Of a stretch of 64,000 nt of DNA, positions 33,637-40,688 are shown piece by piece. Location of the stretch: contig JBAUUR010000165.1 in assembly GCA_049582805.1 (NCBI GenBank), forward strand, positions 1-64,000. The letters are read 5' to 3'. Every line of letters starts with the position of its first letter. The stretch's first letter is position 1. Source of the DNA: CAVXFS01 sp049582805. Lineage in GTDB: Bacteria > Pseudomonadota > Gammaproteobacteria > Burkholderiales > Gallionellaceae. The translations under genes were made by a program, and so were the position numbers. A model generated the notes under the pieces. The model saw nothing but the letters and a program-made list of their open reading frames with translations, searched no databases and was not told the DNA's origin.

Positions 33637-34179
33637 ATGAAAAACGTACTCGTACTGTTCGCTGAAGGCAGCGAAGAACTGGAGGCGGTCACGGTCGTCG
33701 ACATCCTGCGACGCGCCGGCGTTGCCGTCACGCTGGCTGGATTGCATGGCGGCGCGCTGCGCGGCAGCCGCGGCACGGTGCTGCTGCCGGACAACGCTTT
33801 GGCTGAAGCCCTCAAACACGACTATGACATGATTGTGCTGCCCGGCGGACAGCCCGGCACCAACAATCTGAAGGCCGATGCGCGCGTATTGCAACTGGTG
33901 CAGAAGATGGAGCGGCAAGGTCATTATGTCGCCGCCATATGCGCCGCGCCGTCCGTACTGGCGACTGCCGGCCTGCTTGACGGCAAGCGCGCCACCAGCT
34001 TCCCCGGTTCACTCGACTCCTATCCACACGTGCAGCAACAACAGGCGGCTGTCGTCGAGGACGGCAAACTGATCACCTCACGCGGACCGGGCACGGCGAT
34101 GGACTTTGCACTGACACTGGTTGAGCGCCTGATGGGGTTATCCAAACGCGAGGAAGTTGAAGCCGGGCTGCAAAGATAA
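33637..34179 (+). CDS. DJ-1/PfpI-family protein (YajL-like)
   Basis: A 180-residue DJ-1 superfamily protein. It starts MKNVLVLFAEGSEELEAVTV, with the conserved acidic residue in EGSEELEA, and contains the nucleophile-elbow cysteine in VAAICAAPSVLATAGLL (about residue 106). Its closest-looking family is YajL/ThiJ, linked to oxidative and carbonyl stress protection and protein repair; specific activity is not decidable here. No signal peptide. The gene ends 18 bases before a frame with a strong ribosome-binding site that runs into the integron-like cassettes. Confidence 0.92.
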   Translation: MKNVLVLFAEGSEELEAVTVVDILRRAGVAVTLAGLHGGALRGSRGTVLLPDNALAEALKHDYDMIVLPGGQPGTNNLKADARVLQLVQKMERQGHYVAAICAAPSVLATAGLLDGKRATSFPGSLDSYPHVQQQQAAVVEDGKLITSRGPGTAMDFALTLVERLMGLSKREEVEAGLQR

Positions 34180-34196
34180 CTTTTGGAGGAGGCGAC

Positions 34197-34394
34197 ATGC
34201 CCGAAACCGGGATAATGCCAAGGTGTGTTTGTCGTTTTGAATATTCAGAAAAGTGGTGCGCTAAAAATACCCATCTGATTGAAATGAAAACAACTCTTAA
34301 CGCTGATAGCTATTTATCCACCTGTCCAAATAAAAGATTAAGTCCTTTATTGGGGTGTACTTCGCGTTGGGCCGCAGAGTCCTGCCCGCATTGA
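34197..34394 (+). CDS. Possible ORF truncated by the cassette array
   Basis: A 65-codon frame begins at an ATG with a very strong ribosome-binding site (GGAGGAGG at 34185-34192). It runs across the left boundary of the cassette array (34366) before stopping. The product MPETGIMPRCVCRFEYSEKW... shows no known domain. One reading is that a native gene downstream of the DJ-1 gene lost its 3' part when cassettes inserted; another is a chance frame. Codon use is AT-rich relative to the upstream gene. Confidence 0.3.
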   Translation: MPETGIMPRCVCRFEYSEKWCAKNTHLIEMKTTLNADSYLSTCPNKRLSPLLGCTSRWAAESCPH

Positions 34395-34405
34395 AAGGTT
34401 TCGCG

Positions 34406-35056
34406 ATGAATATTTCTGAACTTTGGTACTCATCTAATTCCTCGGCTTGGGAGCAAGCACTTCAACGCTATTGGCATTTTGTTAAAGATCGGAATGTTGA
34501 GTTGGAGCGTGCGTTAAACGCACTGGACCTAAAGAGGCTTCAGCGGTTCACGCCACAAGAGTGGTATGACTTCCTGCACGACGAATACTTCCGCTGGAAA
34601 TACACGGCGGACAATCGCTACGCCACAACCACTAGCCACCTCAGGAAGTACATCGAAGCCAACGAACTGAGCGAATTGGACAGCATCCGGAACAAACTCC
34701 TGAATCTGAACCCCAATGATATTCGCTTGGGTCTCAGCACCGCGACTGAAATAAAGGGCCTGGGAATAGCGGGTGCATCGGGGTTACTATCATTGATGTA
34801 CCCCGAGCATTTCGGAACAGTCGATCAATTTGCTGTCGATGCACTGGCGCAGATCAAGAACCTACCAGAGGCGAGCGCCATATCGAAAATGAATCAAAGG
34901 AACAACAAGGGAGAGCCGAAACAATTGCGCTTACCTGATGGCGCACTGTTAATCGACATCTATGCTCGAAAGGCTAAAGAATTGAATCGCCTGCTTGGCT
35001 CAACGGAATGGACGCCGCGTAAGCTCGATATGGTGCTTTGGGTTAGTGGTAGGTAA
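34406..35056 (+). CDS. Cassette-borne hypothetical protein with HhH-like motif
   Basis: A 216-residue protein encoded in the first cassette. The middle reads LGLSTATEIKGLGIAGASGL and continues with LLSLMYPEHFGTVDQFAVDA. This resembles the helix-hairpin-helix plus glycine loop of HhH-GPD-type DNA-binding proteins, but no catalytic Lys/Asp pair is evident to me. The N-terminus (MNISELWYSSNSSAWEQALQ) is helical and aromatic-rich. I chose the ATG at 34406, with GAAAGG about nine bases upstream. Function is unknown; DNA binding, and perhaps a defence or repair role, is a guess from the motif. Codon use is more AT-rich than the flanking chromosome, consistent with capture as a cassette. Confidence 0.7.
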   Translation: MNISELWYSSNSSAWEQALQRYWHFVKDRNVELERALNALDLKRLQRFTPQEWYDFLHDEYFRWKYTADNRYATTTSHLRKYIEANELSELDSIRNKLLNLNPNDIRLGLSTATEIKGLGIAGASGLLSLMYPEHFGTVDQFAVDALAQIKNLPEASAISKMNQRNNKGEPKQLRLPDGALLIDIYARKAKELNRLLGSTEWTPRKLDMVLWVSGR

Positions 35057-35082
35057 TACATTCGGCCCATGATTATCAAAAA

Positions 35083-35145
35083 GCCCAACCCGTCAGTCGA
35101 GAGGGACTGCGCAAAAGCGCGCAGCCCCTCACTTTTACGTTGGGC
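35083..35145 (+). other. attC recombination site 1
   Basis: The site has R'' GCCCAAC (35083-35089) and R' GTTGGGC (35139-35145) as perfect inverse complements, matching the RYYYAAC/GTTRRRY consensus. Between them GAGAGGGACTGCGC and GCGCGCAGCCCCTC pair around an AAAA loop with unpaired extra bases, the structural hallmark recognised by integron integrases. Total length is 63 bases, in the usual range. Confidence 0.88.
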
Positions 35146-35162
35146 GGCATGACAGTCTCTCC

Positions 35163-35540
35163 ATGAAGTATCGAACTCTCCTCATCCTAGGCGTTGCTTT
35201 GGCAGTAGCAGTATTGCTGGCTTGGTACGTTCCATTCAACTTGTTGCGGTCTCCGAGTAGTATTCGTGCAACGTTGCTGGTCTCGACCCCAATAGGTAGC
35301 AACGCGGTGTTGGTGCAGTCGGTGCTGTCACAGCGCGGCATTCAAGGACGATTTCAGAGCACTGGTTTTCTAAAGCAAGAATCAGGAGAAACGCCAAAGA
35401 CCATTGGTGTCTCTTCAATTCGAGCTGAACTCGGTCACTACTACTTGCCGCTCCGAACTGATGTCACTGCATTTTGGGGTTTTGATGCGACCGGTGCTTT
35501 GATAGACATTTGGGTATGGAAGACGGTTGACGCTCCATGA
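35163..35540 (+). CDS. Cassette-borne small membrane-anchored hypothetical protein
   Basis: A 125-residue protein in the second cassette. One N-terminal hydrophobic segment (LLILGVALAVAVLLAWYVPF, about residues 5-24) can act as a membrane anchor or signal sequence without a lipobox. The rest would then face the periplasm and contains LVSTPIGSNAVLVQSVLSQ and a C-terminal GALIDIWVWKTVDAP strand pattern. I know no function; similar short exported proteins are common among environmental integron cassettes. The ATG lies 17 bases inside the cassette with no strong ribosome-binding site, usual for cassette genes. The stop is 29 bases before the attC site. Confidence 0.7.
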   Translation: MKYRTLLILGVALAVAVLLAWYVPFNLLRSPSSIRATLLVSTPIGSNAVLVQSVLSQRGIQGRFQSTGFLKQESGETPKTIGVSSIRAELGHYYLPLRTDVTAFWGFDATGALIDIWVWKTVDAP

Positions 35541-35569
35541 CCACAGACGTCCGACAGTTCTCCAACATG

Positions 35570-35638
35570 ACCCAACCCATCCATCAACACGGAATGGCGC
35601 GATAAGGCCGCGCCAGCCGCTTGTGTCGGACGTTACCA
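35570..35638 (+). other. attC recombination site 2 (terminal cassette)
   Basis: R'' is ACCCAAC (35570-35576), one mismatch from complementing this cassette's own leading GTTGGGC. The inner arms ACACGGAATGGCGCG and CGCGCCAGCCGCTTGTGT pair imperfectly with extra unpaired bases. The right core is GTTACCA (35632-35638), which deviates from GTTRRRY. Because bases after the G come from the neighbouring DNA, this suggests the host sequence at the insertion point began TTACCA. Confidence 0.65.
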
Positions 35639-35755
35639 GCTCACTGACGATTCACAGAAGAAGAAGCATGACGCATGGGACTCCGGGTGGGATTCCCCTT
35701 GTACTTGAACGTTGTGCAAGACTGTGCAAGTAGCGGACTCCAGTGATAGAAAGAA

Positions 35756-36763
35756 ATGGAAAATCCAGCGTTGGCAAGGAATACAGTCGGCAGTGATTCA
35801 GGTCGCCGCCGCAAAGTCGGCCTCGCGCTGGGTAGCGGCTCGGCGCGCGGGCTGGCACACCTGGGCGTGATCCGTGCCATCGAGGAGGCCGACATCGAGG
35901 TGGGCTTCATCGCCGGCACGAGCATGGGGGCGCTTATCGGGGCGATCCATGCCGCCGGCAAACTGGGCAAACTGGAAGCCACCTTCTTGGCCTTCGACTG
36001 GAAAAGAACGGCTTCCTTCTTCGATGTCGTGCTGCCGAAGTCCGGATTGCTTGACGGCGCCAGGATCAGCGAACTGGTGCGCGCACATGTCCATGCCGAC
36101 ACCATCGAAACGCTGCCGATTCCCTTTGCCGCCGTGGCGACGGATATCGTCAGCGGCGAGGAGGTTGCGATCCGCAGCGGCGACGTGATCGATGCGGTGC
36201 GCGCCAGCATTTCGGTACCAGGCATTTTTACGCCGGTGCGCAGCAACAGGCGCATCCTGGTGGACGGCGGCCTGACCAACCCGGTGCCGGTAAGCACGGC
36301 CCGCGCGATCGGCGCCGACATCGTGATTGCGGTCGACCTAAACCATGAGATCATTGCCGGCAAGAACCTGAAGCCGCTGCTGGCCACTGAAAAAGCGAGT
36401 AGCGCAGAACACGACGTATTCGACATGTTCTCGCGCTGGGTGGGTGACTACCGCATGTCGATGAAGGACATCAGGCAGAGACTGCTCGCCGGAGACAATC
36501 CAGCCTCGGCGCAATTCAGGAAATGGACTTCCGCGGAGCCGCTGCCCAGCATCTTCGAAGTTCTGCTGGCCTCGATCAACATCATGGAAACCCGCATTAC
36601 CCAAACGCGTCTGCAGCTGGACGAACCGGACGTGATCATCCAGCCGCCGCTGGGACACATCCGTTTTCTGGAATTCGACCGCGCCGAGGAAATCATAGCC
36701 ATCGGCTATCGGCATGCACAGTGGCAACTAGCCTCGCTGTCGCTCCAGGCGATGAAAAAATGA
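35756..36763 (+). CDS. Patatin-like phospholipase family protein
   Basis: A 335-residue patatin-family serine lipase with a Ser-Asp dyad. The oxyanion-hole glycine motif GLALGSGSARGLAHLGVIRA (about residues 22-41), the nucleophile elbow GTSMGA (about 55-60), and the dyad aspartate in VDGGLTNPVPVS (about 168-179) are all present. It resembles the RssA/NTE-type subfamily. No signal peptide is seen, so it is probably cytoplasmic, acting on lysophospholipids or acyl chains. The ATG at 35756 follows an A/G-rich stretch. It starts about 120 bases after the cassette array. Confidence 0.92.
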   Translation: MENPALARNTVGSDSGRRRKVGLALGSGSARGLAHLGVIRAIEEADIEVGFIAGTSMGALIGAIHAAGKLGKLEATFLAFDWKRTASFFDVVLPKSGLLDGARISELVRAHVHADTIETLPIPFAAVATDIVSGEEVAIRSGDVIDAVRASISVPGIFTPVRSNRRILVDGGLTNPVPVSTARAIGADIVIAVDLNHEIIAGKNLKPLLATEKASSAEHDVFDMFSRWVGDYRMSMKDIRQRLLAGDNPASAQFRKWTSAEPLPSIFEVLLASINIMETRITQTRLQLDEPDVIIQPPLGHIRFLEFDRAEEIIAIGYRHAQWQLASLSLQAMKK

Positions 36764-36818
36764 AATTTTCCCGTGAGTGAATTATCAGCACAGCCCTGCA
36801 GGTGCTGGCCAACGGATG

Positions 36819-36848
36819 AACCAGGGGCCGCATGCGCGGCCCCTGGTT
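36819..36848. terminator. Strong 13-bp palindrome between convergent patatin and prk genes
   Basis: AACCAGGGGCCGC (36819-36831), loop ATGC, GCGGCCCCTGGTT (36836-36848) is a perfect palindrome in the convergent gap. It lacks a T-run on either side, so it may act as a bidirectional transcription barrier or 3' stabiliser more than a classic intrinsic terminator. Confidence 0.6.
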
Positions 36849-36866
36849 CTTGAACCGCAGCAAATC

Positions 36867-37754
36867 CTACTTGTTCTTCTTCTCGATCATCTCATGCATG
36901 ATCGGGGTCAGGATCAGTTCCAGCGTAAAGCTCATCTTTCCGCCCGGCACCACCAGGGTGTTCGGGCGCGACATGAAGGAACCGTTAATCATGCTGAGGA
37001 AGTAAGGAAAATCCACGCCCTGCGGCTTGCGGAAACGCACCACCACAAAGCTTTCATCCGGCGTGGGGATGTCGCGCGCGATAAACGGGTTGGAAGTGTC
37101 CACCGTGGCAACGCGCTGGAAGTTGATGTCGCTATAGGTGAACTGCGGCGTGATGTAGTTGATGTAGTCCGGCATGCGGCGCAGGATGGTGTCCACGGTT
37201 GCTTCGGCGGAATAGCCGCGCTCTGCCTTGTCGCGGTGGATCTTCTGTATCCATTCCAGGTTGACGTTAGGCACCACGCCTATGCTCAAATCCACATATC
37301 TGCTGGCATCGACCTTGTCGGTTTTCACCATGCCGTGCAGGCCTTCATAGAACAGGATGTCGGAGCCGGCGGGAATATCTTCCCACGGGGTGAACTGGCC
37401 GGGGCTGAGGCTGGTGCCGAAATGCGCGTTGAGCTCCTTGGCTTCCGCATCGCTGTGGATGTAATAACGGCGTTTGCAGGAGCCTGTCTCGCCATACACC
37501 CTGAAGGTTTCCTCAATCTTGTCGAAGTGGTTGGCTTCAGGGCCAAAATGGCTGAACGATTGGTTGCCGTCCTTGTTGGCCTCGGCCACGGCAGCGCGGA
37601 ACGCTGCGCGATCCAGGCTGTGCAGGCTGTCACCCTCGATCACCGCCGCGTCGATGTGCTCGCGGCGGAAGATGTTTTCAAAAGCGCGCTTGACGGTGGT
37701 GGTGCCTGCACCGGAAGAACCGGTCACAGCAATCACGGGATGTTTCTGGGACAT
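36867..37754 (-). CDS. prk: Phosphoribulokinase (class I)
   Basis: This enzyme phosphorylates ribulose 5-phosphate to ribulose 1,5-bisphosphate, the RuBisCO substrate, in the Calvin-Benson-Bassham cycle. The 295-residue product has the class I bacterial length. The P-loop GSSGAGTTTVKRAF is at about residues 12-25; EGDSLHSLDR, FSHFGPEANHFD and FYEGLHGMV (Walker B-like) follow. The gene stands alone here, convergent with patatin and divergent from leuS; no cbb genes or CbbR are adjacent. Its presence is the best evidence in the window for autotrophy. Confidence 0.96.
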   Translation of the reverse strand: MSQKHPVIAVTGSSGAGTTTVKRAFENIFRREHIDAAVIEGDSLHSLDRAAFRAAVAEANKDGNQSFSHFGPEANHFDKIEETFRVYGETGSCKRRYYIHSDAEAKELNAHFGTSLSPGQFTPWEDIPAGSDILFYEGLHGMVKTDKVDASRYVDLSIGVVPNVNLEWIQKIHRDKAERGYSAEATVDTILRRMPDYINYITPQFTYSDINFQRVATVDTSNPFIARDIPTPDESFVVVRFRKPQGVDFPYFLSMINGSFMSRPNTLVVPGGKMSFTLELILTPIMHEMIEKKNK

Positions 37755-37844
37755 GATTAGACTCTCCTGAACGGATTTAATAAAATTATTGTTTCATAAT
37801 TCTAGCAGAATGCTTGTTTTGGGGTGGCGCGAAGTCGCTATGTA

Positions 37845-37850
37845 TATAAT
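37845..37850 (+). promoter_or_regulatory. Candidate -10 element of the leuS promoter
   Basis: A TATAAT hexamer, the sigma-70 -10 consensus, lies 29 bases before the leuS start. No good -35 is present at the ideal distance, so this is a partial promoter call. Confidence 0.4.
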
Positions 37851-37879
37851 AGCCGCCTTCCGAATCAACGCATCCAAAA

Positions 37880-40684
37880 ATGCAGCAGAACTATCAACCC
37901 AAAAATATTGAAACCGCCGCGCAACAATTCTGGCAACAACGGCAGGCCTTCCGCGCGGAGGACAGCTCGGACAAAGCGAAATATTATTGCCTGTCCATGT
38001 TCCCCTACCCTTCCGGCAAGCTGCACATGGGGCATGTGCGCAACTACACGATCGGCGATGTGCTGTCGCGCTACCACCGCATGAAGGGCTGCAACGTGAT
38101 GCAGCCGATGGGCTGGGATGCGTTCGGCCTGCCTGCCGAGAACGCCGCGATGGCCAACCATGTGCCGCCCGCCGCATGGACTTATTCCAACATCGACTAC
38201 ATGAAGCAGCAGCTGAAGTCGCTGGGGCTGGGCATCGACTGGTCGCGCGAAGTCACCACCTGCAAGCCGGAGTATTACCGCTGGGAGCAATGGCTGTTCA
38301 CGCGCCTGTTCGAAAAGGGCATCATCTACAAGAAAACCGCCACGGTGAACTGGGACCCGGAGGACAACACCGTGCTGGCCAACGAGCAAGTGATCGACGG
38401 GCGCGGCTGGCGCAGCGGCGCACTGGTGGAGAAGCGCGAGATCCCGATGTATTTCTTCCGCATCACCCAGTATGCCGAAGAACTGCTCGCCGACCTCGAC
38501 CAGCTCGACGGCTGGCCGGAGCAGGTAAAGACCATGCAGCGCAACTGGATCGGCAAGAGCTACGGCGTGCGGTTTGCGTTTGAATATGACATCTCGCCGA
38601 AGAATCTCCCCCTCCCTAACCCTCCCCCGATGGGAGAGGGGACGATTGTCCTTCCCCCCTCCGGGGGGAAGTTAGAAGGGGGGAGCGCCCTTGAGAAAGG
38701 ACTCCTCTGGGTCTACACCACCCGCGCCGACACCATCATGGGCGTCACCTTCTGCGCCGTCGCCGCAGAACACCCGTTGGCGACGCATGCCGCGAAAAAT
38801 AATCCGCAACTCGCCGCCTTCATCGAGGAATGCAAGCGCGGCGGGGTAGCCGAGGCCGACATCGCCACGATGGAAAAGAAAGGCATGCCCACGGGCATCT
38901 CCGTCCCTCATCCGCTGACCGGCGAGCAGATCCCGGTATGGGTCGGCAACTATGTGCTGATGGGCTACGGCGAAGGTGCGGTGATGGCGGTGCCCGCGCA
39001 TGACGAGCGCGATTTCGGTTTTGCCAGGAAATACGGTCTGCCGATCCGGCAATCGATCCAAGTGGCAAGCGAAACATTTTCTGCCGAAGCCTGGGCCGAG
39101 TGGTATGCCGACAAGGAGCAAGGTGTCTGCGTGAACTCCGGCAAATACGACGGCCTGAATTATGAACAGGCGGTAGACGCCATCGCCGCCGACCTCGCCG
39201 CAAAAGGCCTGGGCGGAAAGAAAGTGCAATTCCGCCTGCGCGACTGGGGCATCTCGCGCCAGCGTTACTGGGGCTGCCCGATTCCTATCATCCATTGCGC
39301 GAGTTGCGGCGACGTGCCGGTGCCGGACCAGCAGTTGCCGGTGGTGCTGCCGGAAGACGTGGTGCCGGACGGCACGGGTTCGCCGCTGGCGAAGATGCCG
39401 GAGTTCTACGAATGCACTTGCCCGAAGTGCGGTGGCAAGGCGCGGCGCGAGACCGACACCATGGATACCTTCGTCGAGTCGTCCTGGTACTACGCGCGCT
39501 ACGCCAGCCCGAACTGCACCACCGGCATGGTGGACAAGCAGGCCGCGCAACAGTGGCTGCCGGTGGACCAGTACATCGGCGGTATCGAGCATGCGATCCT
39601 GCATCTGCTGTATGCGCGTTTTTTCCACAAGCTGATGCGCGACGTGGGAGTATTCGGTGACATCCCCCACCCCAACCCTCCCCCGGCGGGAGAGGGAGCG
39701 AACGATGCGCGACGCGCACTCAACCCATTGGATGAGCCGTTCAAGAATTTACTGACCCAGGGCATGGTGATCGCGCCAACGTTCTATCGCGAAGATGCCA
39801 CGGGCAAGAAACAGTGGATCAATCCCGCCGATGTCGATGTGGAGACTGATGCGAAAGGCCGTCCAACAGGTGCCAAACTTAAAGCGGATGGACGGCCGGT
39901 CACCATTGGCGGCACAGAGAAGATGGCTAAGTCGAAGAACAACGGCGTCGATCCGCAGGCCATCATTGACCAGTACGGCGCCGACACCGCACGCCTGTTC
40001 ATGATGTTCGCCGCGCCGCCCGACCAGCAACTGGAATGGTCCGATAGCGGAGTGGAAGGGGCATACCGCTTTCTGAAGCGTCTGTGGGCGTCTGCCCTAG
40101 AAAACCGTGGATTTATTAGTCAAGGATCAAGCCATGTTATCGAATGGAAAAATGTGCCCGGTGAATTTAAGGATGCAAGAAGAGAAATTCATTCGTTGCT
40201 ACGACAAGCCAACTACGATTTCAGCAGATTGCAGTTCAACACCGTTGTTTCTGCGACAATGAAAATGTTGAATACGATCGAGCGGTTTCCTGGACCAATG
40301 GTCAAAGTAGAATTAGGCAGTCCAAAGCAGACCCATATATTTCCCGCGCTGATTTCAGAATCGTTTTCGACCTTGCTGCGCCTGCTCTCCCCCATCGCCC
40401 CGCACATCACGCAAACCTTGTGGCAAGAACTCGGCTACGGCGATGACATCCTGTCTGCCCCGTGGCCGGAAGTTGACGAAGCTGCGCTGGTGCAGGACGA
40501 GATCGAGCTGGTGATCCAGGTAAACGGCAAGCTGCGCGGCAATCTGACTGCTGCCAGGACAGCCGACAGGGCGACCCTGGAACAACTGGCGCTGGCGCAC
40601 GAAGCGGTGCAGAGGCAGCTCGCTGGCGGCGCGGCGAAAAAGATCATCGTGGTGCCGGGACGCCTGATCAACGTGGTAATCTGA
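37880..40684 (+). CDS. leuS: Leucyl-tRNA synthetase carrying in-frame repeat insertions
   Basis: LeuS charges tRNA-Leu. The class I signatures are HMGH in the PSGKLHMGHVRNYTIGD segment (about residues 41-57) and KMAKS (681-685). The CP1 editing domain with VYTTRADTIMG, and the C-terminal anticodon and tRNA-binding regions are present. At 934 residues it is about 65-70 longer than usual. Two extra segments are translated G/C-run repeats: residues about 243-269, just before the TTRADT editing motif, and about 595-609 in the catalytic region. Residues about 739-832 (40096-40375) have clearly more AT-rich codons. The frame is intact throughout, so the enzyme is probably functional. It leads the leuS-lptE-holA cluster. 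Confidence 0.95.
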   Translation: MQQNYQPKNIETAAQQFWQQRQAFRAEDSSDKAKYYCLSMFPYPSGKLHMGHVRNYTIGDVLSRYHRMKGCNVMQPMGWDAFGLPAENAAMANHVPPAAWTYSNIDYMKQQLKSLGLGIDWSREVTTCKPEYYRWEQWLFTRLFEKGIIYKKTATVNWDPEDNTVLANEQVIDGRGWRSGALVEKREIPMYFFRITQYAEELLADLDQLDGWPEQVKTMQRNWIGKSYGVRFAFEYDISPKNLPLPNPPPMGEGTIVLPPSGGKLEGGSALEKGLLWVYTTRADTIMGVTFCAVAAEHPLATHAAKNNPQLAAFIEECKRGGVAEADIATMEKKGMPTGISVPHPLTGEQIPVWVGNYVLMGYGEGAVMAVPAHDERDFGFARKYGLPIRQSIQVASETFSAEAWAEWYADKEQGVCVNSGKYDGLNYEQAVDAIAADLAAKGLGGKKVQFRLRDWGISRQRYWGCPIPIIHCASCGDVPVPDQQLPVVLPEDVVPDGTGSPLAKMPEFYECTCPKCGGKARRETDTMDTFVESSWYYARYASPNCTTGMVDKQAAQQWLPVDQYIGGIEHAILHLLYARFFHKLMRDVGVFGDIPHPNPPPAGEGANDARRALNPLDEPFKNLLTQGMVIAPTFYREDATGKKQWINPADVDVETDAKGRPTGAKLKADGRPVTIGGTEKMAKSKNNGVDPQAIIDQYGADTARLFMMFAAPPDQQLEWSDSGVEGAYRFLKRLWASALENRGFISQGSSHVIEWKNVPGEFKDARREIHSLLRQANYDFSRLQFNTVVSATMKMLNTIERFPGPMVKVELGSPKQTHIFPALISESFSTLLRLLSPIAPHITQTLWQELGYGDDILSAPWPEVDEAALVQDEIELVIQVNGKLRGNLTAARTADRATLEQLALAHEAVQRQLAGGAAKKIIVVPGRLINVVI
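38606..38685. repeat. G/C-run palindromic repeat inside leuS (CP1 domain)
   Basis: The element is framed by CTCCCCCTCCCTAAC and GTTAGAAGGGGGGAG, near-perfect inverse complements, with an inner perfect stem CTTCCCCCC / GGGGGGAAG (38651-38671). It reads through in frame as a Pro/Gly-rich loop. It is the same family as 12129-12223, 39663-39707 and 54757-54940. Confidence 0.85.
39663..39707. repeat. Second G/C-run repeat fragment inside leuS
   Basis: A shorter copy (CCCCCACCCCAACCCTCCCC then GGCGGGAGAGGGAGCG) is translated in frame as PHPNPPPAGEG, a peptide often seen from this repeat family in betaproteobacteria. It sits about 1 kb downstream of the first insertion in the same gene. Confidence 0.8.
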
Positions 40685-40688
40685 ACAG

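Larger units (their letters stand above)
34366..35638 (+). mobile_element. Two-cassette integron-type array without integrase
   Basis: Three GTT core sites bound two gene cassettes in the same orientation: GTTGGGC at 34366-34372, GTTGGGC at 35139-35145, and GTTACCA at 35632-35638. Each cassette carries one ORF followed by an attC-like site (35083-35145 and 35570-35638). The recombination point is after the G, so cassette 1 is 34367-35139 and cassette 2 is 35140-35632. No intI gene occurs anywhere in the window, so this is a small integrase-less cassette cluster or a secondary-site insertion. The flanking genes are chromosomal (DJ-1 and patatin). Confidence 0.75.

Noticed and set aside
34306..34372. 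A third attC site ending at the left cassette boundary
   Set aside because: CCAAATAAAAG and CTTTATTGG can pair there, but there is no RYYYAAC box complementary to GTTGGGC, so evidence for an extra upstream cassette is too weak.
35549..35631. Outer dyad ACGTCCGACA / TGTCGGACGT as the attC2 boxes
   Set aside because: The arms do not follow RYYYAAC/GTTRRRY; the ACCCAAC at 35570 pairs with this cassette's own leading core and fits attC structure better.
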